From: Pseudomonas sp. HOU2
GTDB taxonomy: Bacteria > Pseudomonadota > Gammaproteobacteria > Pseudomonadales > Pseudomonadaceae
Direction: 5' to 3'
Assembly: GCF_040729435.1 (NCBI RefSeq)
Contig: NZ_CP160398.1
Span: 2,914,001 to 2,978,000 of the forward strand
Length of the DNA: 64,000 nucleotides
Of the stretch, positions 54,893 to 64,000 are shown piece after piece (positions within the stretch are counted from its first letter, which is position 1; each line of letters begins with the position of its first letter). The translations under genes and the position numbers were made by a program. The notes beneath the pieces are model-generated. The model saw nothing but the letters and a program-made list of their open reading frames with translations. It was not told the DNA's origin and did not search any database.

Positions 54893-57766
54893 TCAGCGGT
54901 AATCGTCCACCGGGACGCAAGCACAAAACAGATTGCGATCCCCATAAACGTTATCCACCCGATTCACCGCCGGCCAATACTTGTGCGCCTTGGTGTGCGC
55001 ATCCGGGGTGACGCCCTGTTCGATGCTGTAAGGCCGCTCCCAGACGCCAGTGACATCCGCCAAGGTATGCGGCGCACGTTTCAGCGGATTGTCCTCCGCC
55101 GGCCAGTTGCCGTTCTGCACTTCGGTGATTTCTGCACGAATGCTCAGCATGGCGCCGATAAAGCGGTCCAGTTCGGCCTTGGATTCGCTCTCGGTCGGTT
55201 CGACCATCAACGTCCCCGGCACCGGGAATGACATCGTCGGCGCATGGAAGCCATAGTCCATCAGACGCTTGGCGACGTCCTCTTCACTGATCCCGGTCTG
55301 CGCCTTCAACGGCCGCAAATCGAGAATGCATTCATGGGCCACCCTCCCGTTGCGCCCGGTGTAGAGCACCGGAAATGCGCCGGATAAATGCTGCGCCAGA
55401 TAATTCGCCGCGAGGATCGCCACTTCGCTGGCATCGGCCAGTTGCGGCCCCATCATCGCGATGTACATCCAACTGATCGGCAAGATGCTCGCACTGCCCC
55501 ACGGCGCCGCACTGACCGCGCCGTTCTGCGGCAGCGGACCATCAATCGGCACCACCGGGTGATTGGCGACAAATGGCGCCAGATGCGCGCGAATACCGAT
55601 CGGCCCCATGCCCGGCCCGCCGCCGCCATGGGGAATGCAAAAGGTCTTGTGCAGGTTCATGTGCGACACATCGGCGCCGATGTCCGCCGGCCGCGCCAGC
55701 CCGACCTGCGCATTGAGGTTGGCGCCGTCCATGTACACCTGCCCGCCGTGCTGGTGGATCACTTCGCAGATTTCGCTGATGCCCTCCTCGTACACACCAT
55801 GGGTCGATGGATAGGTCGCCATCAGGCACGACAACTTGTCGCCCGCCTCGGTGGCCTTGGTTTTCAGGTCGTCCAAATCGACGTTGCCGGCCTCGTCGCA
55901 CTCGACGATCACCACGCGCATCCCGGCCATTTGCGCCGAGGCCGGGTTGGTGCCGTGGGCCGAGGACGGAATCAGGCAAATGTCCCGCCCGCCCTGATGC
56001 CGGCTCTCGTGATATTTGCGAATCGCCAGCAGCCCGGCGTACTCGCCCTGAGCGCCGGAGTTCGGTTGCATGCAGATCGCATCGAACCCGGTAATCGCGC
56101 ACAACCAGCGCTCCAGCTCTTCGATCATCAAGGTGTAACCGGCCGCCTGCTCCCGTGGCGCGAACGGGTGCAGATTGGCGAACTGCGGCCAGGTGATCGG
56201 AATCATCTCGCTGGTGGCATTGAGTTTCATGGTGCAGGAGCCCAGCGGGATCATCGACTGGTTGAGCGCCAGATCCTTGTTCTCCAGTTGCTTGAGGTAG
56301 CGCAGCATCTCGGTTTCGCTGTGATGCGCGTTGAACACCGGGTGGCGCAGGTACGGCGTGGTGCGCTGCAACTGGCCGGGAATGCCGGAAATCAGCGCTT
56401 CTGCATCAATTTCGTCGACATTCAACCCATGATCGGCGCCCAGCAGCACATCAAACAATTTAGCCACCGTGCTTTCATCGCACGTCTCATCGAGGCTCAA
56501 CCCCACTCGCCCACGGCCAAGAATCCGCAAGTTGATCTGCGCAGCCTTGGCGCTGTCGATGATCGCGCTCTGCGCGCCGCCAACCTCCAGCGTGAGGGTG
56601 TCGAAAAACTGCCCGTTGACCCGCTGCAGGCCATGGCGCTCCAGGCCCGCCGCCAGAATGCAGGTCAGCCGATGAACCCGCTGGGCGATGCGTTTCAAGC
56701 CTTGCGGCCCGTGATAAACCGCGTAGCAACTGGCGATGTTGGCCAACAGCACCTGCGCGGTGCAGATGTTTGAGTTGGCCTTCTCGCGGCGAATATGTTG
56801 CTCACGGGTTTGCAGGGCCATGCGCAACGCCACATTGCCACGGGCGTCTTTCGACACGCCGATGATCCGCCCGGGAATCGCCCGTTTGTATTCCTCGCGG
56901 CTGGCGAAAAACGCCGCGTGCGGGCCACCGTAGCCCATCGGTACGCCAAAGCGCTGGGACGAACCGAACACCACATCCGCACCCAGTTCACCCGGCGGCG
57001 TCAACAGCAACAGACTTAGCAGATCCGCCGCCACACAGGCCAGCGCCTGCTGCGCGTGCAGTTGATCGATCACCGGGCGCAGATCACGGATATCGCCGTG
57101 GGTGTCGGGATACTGCAGCAACGCGCCGAACACCTGATGCCGGCTGAGGTTATCCACAGCATCGACGATCAACTCGAAGCCAAAACCTTCGGCGCGGGTC
57201 TGCACCACGGAAATGGTCTGAGGGTGACAATTCTCATCGACGAAGAACAGATTGCTCTTCGACTTCGCCACACGTTTAGCCAGCGCCATGGCTTCAGCGG
57301 CAGCGGTGGCTTCGTCGAGCAACGAAGCATTGGCCAGTTCAAGCCCGGTGAGGTCGATGGTCAGTTGCTGGAAATTCAGCAGCGCTTCGAGACGGCCCTG
57401 GGCGATCTCCGGTTGATACGGGGTGTACGCGGTGTACCAGCCGGGATTTTCCAGCACGTTGCGCAGGATGACGGTCGGCGTCAGCGTGCCGTGGTAGCCC
57501 ATGCCGATCAGGCTGGTCCACACCTGATTCTGCTCGGCATAACCGCGCAGTTTGGCCAGCGCCGCCTGCTCGTCGAGGGCCGGCGGCAAGTCCAGCGCCC
57601 GATTCAGGCGAATGCCCGGCGGCACCGTCTGCTCGATCAGTTCGACCCGGCTGCCGAGGCCCAGGCTGTCGAGCATCGCCTGCTGTTCGGCGGCGTCGGG
57701 GCCCAAATGGCGGCGCAGGAAGGCTTCGGGGTCGCGTAACTGGCTCAAGGATGGCAACTGGGACAT
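54893..57766 (-). CDS. gcvP: Glycine dehydrogenase (decarboxylating), P-protein
   Basis: A 957-residue homodimeric-type P-protein. It decarboxylates glycine and transfers the aminomethyl group to the lipoyl arm of GcvH. It has the pseudo-repeat architecture of two PLP-dependent halves: an N-terminal half with [20 protein letters not shown] and a C-terminal half with the PLP lysine in [23 protein letters not shown]. GcvP lies apart from gcvH and gcvT here, separated by an oppositely read aminotransferase gene, so it must have its own promoter. Confidence 0.97.
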   Translation of the reverse strand: MSQLPSLSQLRDPEAFLRRHLGPDAAEQQAMLDSLGLGSRVELIEQTVPPGIRLNRALDLPPALDEQAALAKLRGYAEQNQVWTSLIGMGYHGTLTPTVILRNVLENPGWYTAYTPYQPEIAQGRLEALLNFQQLTIDLTGLELANASLLDEATAAAEAMALAKRVAKSKSNLFFVDENCHPQTISVVQTRAEGFGFELIVDAVDNLSRHQVFGALLQYPDTHGDIRDLRPVIDQLHAQQALACVAADLLSLLLLTPPGELGADVVFGSSQRFGVPMGYGGPHAAFFASREEYKRAIPGRIIGVSKDARGNVALRMALQTREQHIRREKANSNICTAQVLLANIASCYAVYHGPQGLKRIAQRVHRLTCILAAGLERHGLQRVNGQFFDTLTLEVGGAQSAIIDSAKAAQINLRILGRGRVGLSLDETCDESTVAKLFDVLLGADHGLNVDEIDAEALISGIPGQLQRTTPYLRHPVFNAHHSETEMLRYLKQLENKDLALNQSMIPLGSCTMKLNATSEMIPITWPQFANLHPFAPREQAAGYTLMIEELERWLCAITGFDAICMQPNSGAQGEYAGLLAIRKYHESRHQGGRDICLIPSSAHGTNPASAQMAGMRVVIVECDEAGNVDLDDLKTKATEAGDKLSCLMATYPSTHGVYEEGISEICEVIHQHGGQVYMDGANLNAQVGLARPADIGADVSHMNLHKTFCIPHGGGGPGMGPIGIRAHLAPFVANHPVVPIDGPLPQNGAVSAAPWGSASILPISWMYIAMMGPQLADASEVAILAANYLAQHLSGAFPVLYTGRNGRVAHECILDLRPLKAQTGISEEDVAKRLMDYGFHAPTMSFPVPGTLMVEPTESESKAELDRFIGAMLSIRAEITEVQNGNWPAEDNPLKRAPHTLADVTGVWERPYSIEQGVTPDAHTKAHKYWPAVNRVDNVYGDRNLFCACVPVDDYR

Positions 57767-57922
57767 GACGGGCTCTCTCTTGGCTGGCGCTCGGCGTCAA
57801 TGCAACACGGTCAAACCAGCATAGCAGCCGATCCCGACGCGCACGGCTTGGCGGCGCCGGGTGTTCCGGGGCATGCTGTAGCGCCTGCATCAGGCGTCCA
57901 ACTTTCGGATGATCGAACCCTC

Positions 57923-59062
57923 ATGAGCCAACTGCCGTTCCTGCCGTTTTCCAAACCTGTCATCGATGAAGCCACGATTGCCGCCGTCGGCGACGTGCTG
58001 CGCTCCGGCTGGATCACCAGCGGGCCGAAGGTCCAGGCCTTTGAAGCACAGCTGTCGGAATACTTCGGCGGGCGCCCGGTGCGCACCTTCAACTCCGGCA
58101 CCTGCACCATGGAAATCGCCTTGCGCATCGCCGGTATCGGGCCGGGCGATGAAGTGATCACCACGCCGATTTCCTGGGTCGCCACCGCCAACGTGATCCT
58201 CGAAGTCGGCGCCACGCCGGTGTTCGCCGACATCGACCCGGTGACCCGCAATATTGATCTGAACAAACTCGAAGCGGCGATCACCCCCCGCACCAAAGCG
58301 GTGATTCCGGTGTACCTCGCCGGCCTGCCAGTAGATATGGATCGGCTATATGCCATCGCGCGCAAACACAACCTGCGGATTGTCGAAGACGCCGCTCAGG
58401 CGTTGGGTTCGAGCTGGAACGGCCAGCGCATCGGCGCCACCGGCGATTTCGTGTCGTTCAGCTTTCAGGCGAACAAGAACGTCACCTGTTCCGAGGGCGG
58501 CTGCCTGGTGCTGAACACCCCGGAAGAGGCGCGGCTGGCGGAGAAGTACCGCTTGCAGGGCGTGACCCGCAATGGCTTCGACGGCCTCGACGTTGATGTG
58601 CTCGGCGGCAAGTTCAACATGACCGATGTCGCCGCCACCATCGGCCTCGGCCAGTTCGCCCATATCGAGGCGCTGACCGCCCATCGTCAGGAACTGGCCC
58701 GGCACTACTTCAAATGTTTTGGCGATGACTTCGAAGCGACTTATGGCGCGCAACTGCCGCCAGCGGATTTCACCCAGAGCAACTGGCATCTGTTCCAGTT
58801 GGTGCTGCCGGAGCGCAAGGACGGTTTGCCGGCGCGGGCCACGTTCATGGAGCAGATGCAGGCGCACGGCATCGGCATCGGTTATCACTACCCGCCGATT
58901 CACTTGCTGAGTCTGTACCGCGAGCGCGGTTTCAAGGAAGGGATGTTGCCGGTGGCCGAGCGCGTCGGGCGACTGATTGTGTCGTTGCCGATGTTCACCA
59001 GCATGACCAAGGACGACGTCGAGCGTTCGGTGGCGGCAGTCAAAGCCGTATTGAAGCCCTGA
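57923..59062 (+). CDS. DegT/DnrJ/EryC1 (ArnB-like) aminotransferase
   Basis: A 379-residue PLP-dependent sugar-aminotransferase-type protein. The PLP lysine is K185 in SFSFQANKNVTCSEGG, close in pattern to ArnB (SFHAIKN-TCAEGG). It also has LRSGWITSGPKVQAFE, NSGTCTMEIALRIAGIGPGDEVIT and GYHYPPIHLLSLYRERG. ArnB makes UDP-4-amino-4-deoxy-arabinose for lipid A, but no arn neighbours are present, so its substrate is unknown. Start at 57923 begins MSQLPFLPF. It lies between gcvP and gcvH on the opposite strand. Confidence 0.85.
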   Translation: MSQLPFLPFSKPVIDEATIAAVGDVLRSGWITSGPKVQAFEAQLSEYFGGRPVRTFNSGTCTMEIALRIAGIGPGDEVITTPISWVATANVILEVGATPVFADIDPVTRNIDLNKLEAAITPRTKAVIPVYLAGLPVDMDRLYAIARKHNLRIVEDAAQALGSSWNGQRIGATGDFVSFSFQANKNVTCSEGGCLVLNTPEEARLAEKYRLQGVTRNGFDGLDVDVLGGKFNMTDVAATIGLGQFAHIEALTAHRQELARHYFKCFGDDFEATYGAQLPPADFTQSNWHLFQLVLPERKDGLPARATFMEQMQAHGIGIGYHYPPIHLLSLYRERGFKEGMLPVAERVGRLIVSLPMFTSMTKDDVERSVAAVKAVLKP

Positions 59063-59066
59063 TCAA

Positions 59067-59150
59067 TGTCGGAGCTGCCGCAGGCTGCGATCTTTTGATC
59101 TTGTCTTTAAAAACAAAGTCAAAAGATCGCAGCCTGCGGCAGCTCCTACA
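59067..59150. repeat. Paired REP element, family C
   Basis: GGAGCTGCCGCAGGCTGCGA and its inverted copy flank about 25 bp in the convergent gap between the aminotransferase gene and gcvH. Confidence 0.9.
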
Positions 59151-59161
59151 GGGGGCGAGGA

Positions 59162-59545
59162 TTATTCGCCGATTGCAGCCTTGTAGGCGGCGGCGTCCAG
59201 CAGTTTTTCCAGATCAGCCGCGTTATCCGGCTTGAGCTTGAAGATCCACGCACCGTACGGATCGGTATTCAGCAGCTCCGGCGTGCCGCTCAGCTCTTCG
59301 TTGACGGCGATCACTTCACCGGCAATCGGCGAGTAGATGTCGGAAGCGGCTTTCACCGACTCGACCACACCGGCCTGATCTTCAGCGGCGAACTTGTTGC
59401 CCACTTCGGTCAACTCGACGAACACCACATCGCCCAGCGCTTCCTGCGCGTGATCGCTGATGCCCACGGTAACGGTGCCGTCGGCTTCCAGACGCGCCCA
59501 CTCATGACTTTCGGCAAAACGCAGTTCGGCGGGGATATTGCTCAT
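59162..59545 (-). CDS. gcvH: Glycine cleavage system H protein
   Basis: A 127-residue lipoyl carrier. The lipoylated lysine is K65 in [15 protein letters not shown]. The start [20 protein letters not shown] and the [23 protein letters not shown] stretch are diagnostic. The ATG at 59545 has GAGGA 8-9 nt upstream; earlier starts would extend into the gcvT gap. It follows gcvT by 47 bp. Confidence 0.97.
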   Translation of the reverse strand: MSNIPAELRFAESHEWARLEADGTVTVGISDHAQEALGDVVFVELTEVGNKFAAEDQAGVVESVKAASDIYSPIAGEVIAVNEELSGTPELLNTDPYGAWIFKLKPDNAADLEKLLDAAAYKAAIGE

Positions 59546-59592
59546 GCTCGGTGTCCTCAAGAAATTGTCAGCGGTCAGGCCGCCGGAAAAGG

Positions 59593-60675
59593 TCAGATCA
59601 AGGTTTTGCCATGGCGCACGAAGGTCGGTTTGACCACTCGTACCGGATACCACTTGCCACGGATTTCCACTTCGGCGCGGTCGGCGGTGGCCATCGGTAC
59701 ACGCGCCAGGGCAATCGATTTGCTCAGCGTAGGAGAGAAACTACCACTGGTGATCTCTCCTTCGCCAACATCGGCAATACGAACCACCTGATGGGCGCGC
59801 AAAACACCGCGTTCCTCAAGCACCAGACCCACCAGTTTGTGCGCCACGCCGGCGGCTTTTTCCGCTTCCAACGCCGAGCGACCGATGAACTGCCGCGAAG
59901 CCGGTTCCCAGGCGATGCTCCAGGCCATATTGGACGCCAGCGGCGAGACATCTTGATGAATGTCCTGGCCGTAGAGGTTCATCCCGGCTTCAACCCGCAG
60001 CGTGTCGCGGGCGCCGAGGCCGATCGGTGAAATACCGGCACCGATCAGATCGTTGAAAAATCCCGGCGCCTGCTCGGCCGGCAAGGCGATTTCCAGGCCG
60101 TCCTCACCGGTGTAACCGGTGCGCGCAATGAACCAGTCGCCATCGACTTCGGCTTCAAACGGTTTCAGGTGATGGATCAGTGCGGCGCGGGACTGGGTCA
60201 CCAGTTCGGCGATTTTCTGCCGGGCCTGCGGGCCTTGAATGGCGAGCATCGCCAGATCCTGACGCTCGTGCAGATGCACGTCGTAACCGGCGACCTGTGC
60301 CTGCATCCACGCCAGATCCTGATCGCGGGTGGAGGCGTTGAATACCAGACGATAACGGTCTTCGAGACGATAGACGATCATGTCGTCGACGATGCCGCCA
60401 CGTTCGTTGAGCATCGTGCTGTAGAGCGCGCGGCCGGGGCGGTGCAGGCGCTCGACGTCATTGGCCAGCAAATGCTGCAGCCAGGCCTTGGCCTGTGGGC
60501 CATCGATGTCGATAACGGTCATATGGGAAACATCGAACACCCCGCAATCGCGGCGCACCTCGTGGTGTTCCTCGACCTGCGAGCCGTAATGCAGTGGCAT
60601 GTCCCAACCGCCAAAATCGACCATCTTCGCGCCGAGGGCGAGATGCAGGTCATACAGAGGCGTACGCTGTCCCAT
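59593..60675 (-). CDS. gcvT: Aminomethyltransferase (glycine cleavage T protein)
   Basis: A 360-residue folate-dependent T-protein that moves the methylene group from GcvH to tetrahydrofolate, releasing ammonia. Landmarks are [31 protein letters not shown] near the N-terminus, a [10 protein letters not shown] region at about residue 190, [17 protein letters not shown], and a C-terminal barrel domain. GAAGGAG precedes the ATG. It is the first gene of a gcvT-gcvH transcript. Confidence 0.97.
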   Translation of the reverse strand: MGQRTPLYDLHLALGAKMVDFGGWDMPLHYGSQVEEHHEVRRDCGVFDVSHMTVIDIDGPQAKAWLQHLLANDVERLHRPGRALYSTMLNERGGIVDDMIVYRLEDRYRLVFNASTRDQDLAWMQAQVAGYDVHLHERQDLAMLAIQGPQARQKIAELVTQSRAALIHHLKPFEAEVDGDWFIARTGYTGEDGLEIALPAEQAPGFFNDLIGAGISPIGLGARDTLRVEAGMNLYGQDIHQDVSPLASNMAWSIAWEPASRQFIGRSALEAEKAAGVAHKLVGLVLEERGVLRAHQVVRIADVGEGEITSGSFSPTLSKSIALARVPMATADRAEVEIRGKWYPVRVVKPTFVRHGKTLI

Positions 60676-60831
60676 GGGTTTCTCCTTCCGGGCGTGGCGA
60701 AGGTGCGGACAGCCGCTGTACGGGATGAAAGCCGCGAAATAGAAGGCTTTCAGCCGATTTCAGCGAACGGGTCTGTCAGACGAACCGCACCGAATGCCGC
60801 GCATTGTAGCCGCATGATTCAGGACTCACTA
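60676..60831 (-). promoter_or_regulatory. gcvT leader and promoter region
   Basis: The 156 bp between fbpB and gcvT hold a strong Shine-Dalgarno and a TACAAT -10-like box at 60803-60808 (minus strand). I looked for a glycine riboswitch (the repeated GGAGAG/ CACCGAAGGGGCAA aptamer parts) and did not see one. Confidence 0.4.
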
Positions 60832-62448
60832 CTAAGTGTTTCGGCGCGCCGAGCGGCGGATCAGGCCAATGACCGGCAACAGGCCGACCAACACTAGGGT
60901 CAGCGCCGGCAGTGACGCCCGCGCCCATTCGCCTTCGCTGGTCATTTCGAAGATCCGCACCGCCAGCGTGTCCCAGCCAAACGGGCGCATCAGCAGGGTC
61001 GCGGGCATTTCCTTGAGCACATCGACGAACACCAGCAACGCCGCGCTCAGCGTGCCGGGCAGCAACAGCGGCAGATACACTTTGAAAAACAGTCGCGGCC
61101 CACTGACACCCAGGCTACGTGCCGCTTCGGGCAATGAAGGCCGTATACGCGCCAGACTGTTTTCCAACGGCCCGTAGGCCACCGCGATAAAGCGCACCAG
61201 ATAGGCCATCAGCAACGCCGCCAGACTGCCCAGCAGCAGCGGCTTGCCGGCGCCGCCGAGCCAGTCCGACAGCGGAATCACCAGTTCGCGATCGAGATAG
61301 CTGAAGGCGAGCATGATCGACACCGCCAGCACCGAACCCGGCAACGCGTAACCAAGATTGGCCAGACTGACCCCGGAGCGGATCGCCCGGGTCGGCGCCA
61401 GACGTCGGGCAAACGCCAGCAGCAGCGCGACGCTGACGGTGATCAACGCCGCCATGCCGCCCAGATACAGGGTGTGCAGGATCAGCCCGGCGTAGCGCTC
61501 ATCGAGATCGAAGCGCCCGCGCTGCCAGAACCAGACAATCAGTTGCAGGACTGGAATCACGAACGCGCAGGCAAATACCAGAGCGCACCAGCCAGTCGCT
61601 GCGAACGCCTTGAGTCCATGCAAGTGATACAGCGCCTTGACCCGTGGCCGCTCGTTGCTCGCCCGATTGGCGCCGCGCGCACGCCGCTCGCCGTACAGCA
61701 CCAGCATCACCACCAGCAGCAACAGACTCGCCAGTTGCGCCGCGCTCGGCAGGCTGAAGAAGCCGTACCAGGTCTTGTAGATGGCGGTTGTGAAGGTGTC
61801 GAAATTGAACACCGACACCGCACCGAAATCCGCCAGGGTTTCCATCAGCGCCAGCGCCACACCGGCACCAATCGCCGGCCTCGCCATCGGCATCGCCACC
61901 CGCCAGAACGCCTGCCATGGCGATTGCCCGAGTACCCGCGCCGCCTCCATCAGGCCTTTGCCCTGCGCAAGAAACGCGGTGCGCGCCAGCAAATAGACAT
62001 AGGGATAAAACACCAGCACCAGTACCACAATCACCCCGCCGGTAGAGCGCACGCGTGGCAGGCGCAAGCCGCTGCCGAACCACTCACGCAGCAGGGTTTG
62101 CACCGGGCCGGCAAAGTCCAGCAGGCCGACGAAGACGAACGCCAACACGTAGGCCGGGATGGCGAACGGCAGCATCAAGGCCCAGTCGAGCCAGCGGCGT
62201 CCGGGGAATTCGCAGAGGCTGGTGAGCCAGGCGAGGCTGACACCGAGCAGCGTCACGCCGACACCAACGCCGAGTACCAGCGTCAGGGTATTGCCCAGCA
62301 GGCGCGGCATCTGGGTTTCCCACAGGTGCGACCAGATCTGCTGATCGATGGTCTGCCACGACAACAGCAGAACACTCAGGGGCAACAGCACCAGCGCGGC
62401 AATGACGAGGACGATGGGGTACCAGCGGCGTTGGGCGGGGTGGGCCAA
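60832..62448 (-). CDS. fbpB: Iron(III) ABC transporter permease, fused two-domain (FbpB-type)
   Basis: A 538-residue inner-membrane protein with two homologous six-helix halves. Each half has an EAA-type loop: EAARVLGQSPWQAFWRVAMPMARPAIGAG in the first and EAARSLGVSGPRLFFKVYLPLLLPGTLSA in the second. This is the fused layout of FbpB/SfuB ferric-iron permeases. I prefer the TTG at 62448 (LAHPAQRRWYPIVLV) because it begins at the conserved short cytoplasmic N-terminus; a GTG 45 bp upstream is possible. No ATPase gene (fbpC) is adjacent. Confidence 0.9.
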   Translation of the reverse strand: MAHPAQRRWYPIVLVIAALVLLPLSVLLLSWQTIDQQIWSHLWETQMPRLLGNTLTLVLGVGVGVTLLGVSLAWLTSLCEFPGRRWLDWALMLPFAIPAYVLAFVFVGLLDFAGPVQTLLREWFGSGLRLPRVRSTGGVIVVLVLVFYPYVYLLARTAFLAQGKGLMEAARVLGQSPWQAFWRVAMPMARPAIGAGVALALMETLADFGAVSVFNFDTFTTAIYKTWYGFFSLPSAAQLASLLLLVVMLVLYGERRARGANRASNERPRVKALYHLHGLKAFAATGWCALVFACAFVIPVLQLIVWFWQRGRFDLDERYAGLILHTLYLGGMAALITVSVALLLAFARRLAPTRAIRSGVSLANLGYALPGSVLAVSIMLAFSYLDRELVIPLSDWLGGAGKPLLLGSLAALLMAYLVRFIAVAYGPLENSLARIRPSLPEAARSLGVSGPRLFFKVYLPLLLPGTLSAALLVFVDVLKEMPATLLMRPFGWDTLAVRIFEMTSEGEWARASLPALTLVLVGLLPVIGLIRRSARRNT

Positions 62449-62497
62449 GGGGGTTCTCTGCAAGAGGGCCAACGCCCAATCGACGTCGACCACATGT

Positions 62498-62626
62498 TGT
62501 GGCGAGGGAGCTTGCTCCCGCTCGGCTGCGAAGCAGCCGCAGGAGGTTAACAGTTCAATTCACGCCAGACGCAAGGGCGCCATGGGGCCGCTTCGCGACC
62601 CAGCGGGAGCAAGCTCCCTCGCCACA
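62498..62626. repeat. Paired REP element, family B, between fbpA and fbpB
   Basis: TGTGGCGAGGGAGCTTGCTC and its inverted copy flank the variable centre. It lies in the 200-bp gap between fbpA and fbpB, inside what should be one transcript. Confidence 0.9.
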
Positions 62627-62649
62627 GAGGGCTCGCCGTGGTGGCCGGC

Positions 62650-63654
62650 TCAGTTCCAGCCCGCCCGATCCATCATGCGGATCGCTTCCGCCTGACGCTT
62701 GCCCGCCACTTCCACCGGCAAGGTGTCAGCGACGAACTTGCCCCACGCCGCCACTTCTTCCGAAGGCTTCACCGCCGGATTGGCCGGGAATTCCTGGTTG
62801 ACGTCGGCGAAGATCTTCTGCGCCTCAGGCGTGGTCATCCACTCGACCAGCGCCTTGGCGGCTTCCGGGTGCGGTGCATGTTTGGTCAGACCGATACCCG
62901 ACAGGTTCACATGCACGCCGCGATCGGCCTGATTCGGCCAGAACAGTTTCACCGGCAGGTCTGGCTTCTGCTTGTGCAGGCGCCCGTAGTAGTAGGTGTT
63001 GACGATGCCGACATCGCATTGCCCGGCGTTGATCGCTTCCAGCACCGCAACGTCATCGGAGAACACATCGGTGGACAGGTTGTTGACCCAGCCCTTGAGG
63101 ATCTTCTCGGTCTTCTCGGCGCCGTGCACTTCGATCATGGTCGCGGTCAGCGACTGGTTGTAGACCTTCTTCGCCGTGCGCAGGCACAGGCGCCCTTCCC
63201 AGTTCTTGTCGGCCAGCGCTTCGTAGGTGGTCAGTTCGCCCGGCTTAACGCGCTCGGTGGAATAGGCGATGGTTCTCGCGCGCAGGCTCAGGCCGGTCCA
63301 GGCGTGGCTGGAGGAGCGGTATTGTGCGGGAATATTCGTATCGATAGTTTTCGAGGTGAACGGCTGCAGAATGCCCATCTGCTCGGCCTGCCAGAGGTTG
63401 CCGGCATCGACGGTCAGCAGCAGATCAGCGGTGGCGTTTTCGCCTTCGGCCTTGATCCGCTGCATCAGCGGCGCTTCCTTGTCGGTGATGAACTTGATCT
63501 TCACCCCGGTTTTTGCGGTGTAGGCGTCGAATACCGGTTTGATCAGCTCATCGATACGCGAGGAGTAGACCACCACCTCGTCGGCGGCCTGGGCGGTGGT
63601 ACTGCCGATCAGGGTCAGGGCCAGTGCGGTCAGAAGACGCTTGGGTGCCAACAT
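62650..63654 (-). CDS. fbpA: Periplasmic iron(III)-binding protein
   Basis: A 334-residue ferric-binding protein with a signal peptide ([23 protein letters not shown]). It begins [46 protein letters not shown], and contains the paired tyrosines in NTYYYGRL that bind Fe(III) in FbpA proteins. It delivers iron to FbpB. The start at 63654 gives a proper signal peptide. It is upstream of fbpB on the same strand. Confidence 0.95.
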   Translation of the reverse strand: MLAPKRLLTALALTLIGSTTAQAADEVVVYSSRIDELIKPVFDAYTAKTGVKIKFITDKEAPLMQRIKAEGENATADLLLTVDAGNLWQAEQMGILQPFTSKTIDTNIPAQYRSSSHAWTGLSLRARTIAYSTERVKPGELTTYEALADKNWEGRLCLRTAKKVYNQSLTATMIEVHGAEKTEKILKGWVNNLSTDVFSDDVAVLEAINAGQCDVGIVNTYYYGRLHKQKPDLPVKLFWPNQADRGVHVNLSGIGLTKHAPHPEAAKALVEWMTTPEAQKIFADVNQEFPANPAVKPSEEVAAWGKFVADTLPVEVAGKRQAEAIRMMDRAGWN

Positions 63655-63774
63655 GGGAGTGGTCTCTCGGTCGGAAAATGTGGGCCAAATGATAAGGACT
63701 CACATTTACCACCTCAATCGAACTCTTTTCCAAGGAGTTACCAGATGTTGCATGACCTGCAAATTGCTGGTCTC
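63655..63774 (-). promoter_or_regulatory. fbpA upstream region with Fur-like half site
   Basis: About 120 bp upstream of fbpA. On the minus strand CTTATCATTTGG (about 63686-63697) resembles one half of a Fur box (TTATCATT), with a weak match on the other side. Iron-binding genes of this type are often Fur-controlled, but the match here is incomplete. Confidence 0.4.
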
Positions 63775-63881
63775 TGTGGCGAGGGAGCTTGCTCCCGCTG
63801 GAGGCCGAAGGACTCCCAATGTTGCCAAAATGGCTTTTGGGGCCGCTTCGCAGCCCAGCGGGAGCAAGCTCCCTCGCCACA
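63775..63881. repeat. Paired REP element, family B
   Basis: TGTGGCGAGGGAGCTTGCTC and its inverted copy flank the CGAAGGACTCCCAATGTT / GGGGCCGCTTCGCAGCCC centre, nearly the same centre as the copy at 47057. Confidence 0.9.
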
Positions 63882-63896
63882 AAGAAGTAATTGTCT

Positions 63897-64000
63897 TCAG
63901 GGTTTGGCGAGCGCCGGAAGGTCGCCTGTAAGGCCAAGTGCTTCGCGAACAAATAGAGCCTTGGCCTCCGGCATCTGCTCCACCAGCTTCAACCCGGCGT
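63897..64000 (-). CDS. C-terminus of a Ubi-type FAD-dependent monooxygenase (partial)
   Basis: The last 34 residues, AGLKLVEQMPEAKALFVREALGLTGDLPALAKP, followed by TGA. The pattern (GLKLV, P-x-x-K-x-x-hydrophobic-R-x-A-x-G-L, LPxLAK) is the C-terminal tail of UbiH/UbiI-type ubiquinone-biosynthesis hydroxylases. That fits the known neighbourhood of fbpA in Pseudomonas, but the catalytic part is outside the window. Confidence 0.6.
   Translation of the reverse strand, partial: AGLKLVEQMPEAKALFVREALGLTGDLPALAKP

Noticed and set aside
60676..60831. A possible glycine riboswitch upstream of gcvT
   Set aside because: The tandem aptamer core motifs are not visible in the 156-bp leader on the coding strand.

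Overview
The window is about 61-65% GC by eye and reads as core chromosome of a member of the Pseudomonas fluorescens group. The evidence is the Pseudomonas-type gene order (thyA-lgt, ptsP-rppH, ilvA-rpiA, the spu polyamine locus, ssuEADCBF with lsfA, gcvT/gcvH/gcvP next to fbpA/fbpB) and a very high density of Pseudomonas REP-type inverted repeats. I see no phage, transposase, integrase, CRISPR array, rRNA or tRNA.

Layout. 1-743: start of a metal-exporting P-type ATPase (cadA) divergent from its MerR-type regulator cadR, with an over-long-spacer promoter between them. 866-8184: thyA, lgt, a TauE/SafE exporter, an NRDE protein, ptsP, rppH and a HAD phosphatase. 8304-13452: DUF2269 membrane protein, ilvA, rpiA and two tandem SdiA-regulated-domain proteins. 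13752-17287: FAH-family protein, D-2-hydroxyglutarate dehydrogenase and serA; the last two form a known metabolic couple. 17350-26800: DUF4399, a small solute-binding protein, DUF523, a 2OG-Fe(II) dioxygenase, DUF2059, an alpha/beta hydrolase, a thioredoxin-like protein, an AHL/penicillin acylase (hacB-like), and a divergent GlxA-type regulator/HD hydrolase pair.

26893-38257: the polyamine locus. spuB, spuC, spuD, spuE, spuF, spuG and spuH run leftwards and spuI runs rightwards; gamma-glutamylation enzymes, a transaminase and a complete putrescine/spermidine ABC importer lie together. The expected spuA (gamma-glutamyl-GABA hydrolase) is present only as an eroded N-terminal fragment. 38441-47047: sulfur scavenging, with ssuE-A-D-C-B-F, the 1-Cys peroxiredoxin lsfA, an OprD-family porin and an orphan taurine-binding protein. 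47182-52500: argA, an M20 deacetylase (argE), a CYTH-CHAD triphosphatase, an Lrp/AsnC regulator and a divergent ACT-like small protein. 52591-64000: an orphan GspE/PilB ATPase, DUF2388, gcvP, an ArnB-like aminotransferase on the opposite strand, gcvH, gcvT, the iron importer fbpB/fbpA and the end of a Ubi-type FAD monooxygenase.

Twenty-one paired REP-like elements plus one broken half-copy belong to about five sequence families and occupy most longer intergenic gaps. I did not find a convincing undescribed multi-gene system. The most informative oddities are the spuA remnant, the gcv operon split by an ArnB-like gene, the orphan tauA, a REP element inside the fbpA-fbpB operon, hybrid or disrupted REP elements, and the HD hydrolase/GlxA pair. 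Start codons were chosen from Shine-Dalgarno sequences and family lengths. Family assignments come from recognition of motifs, not from a database search.
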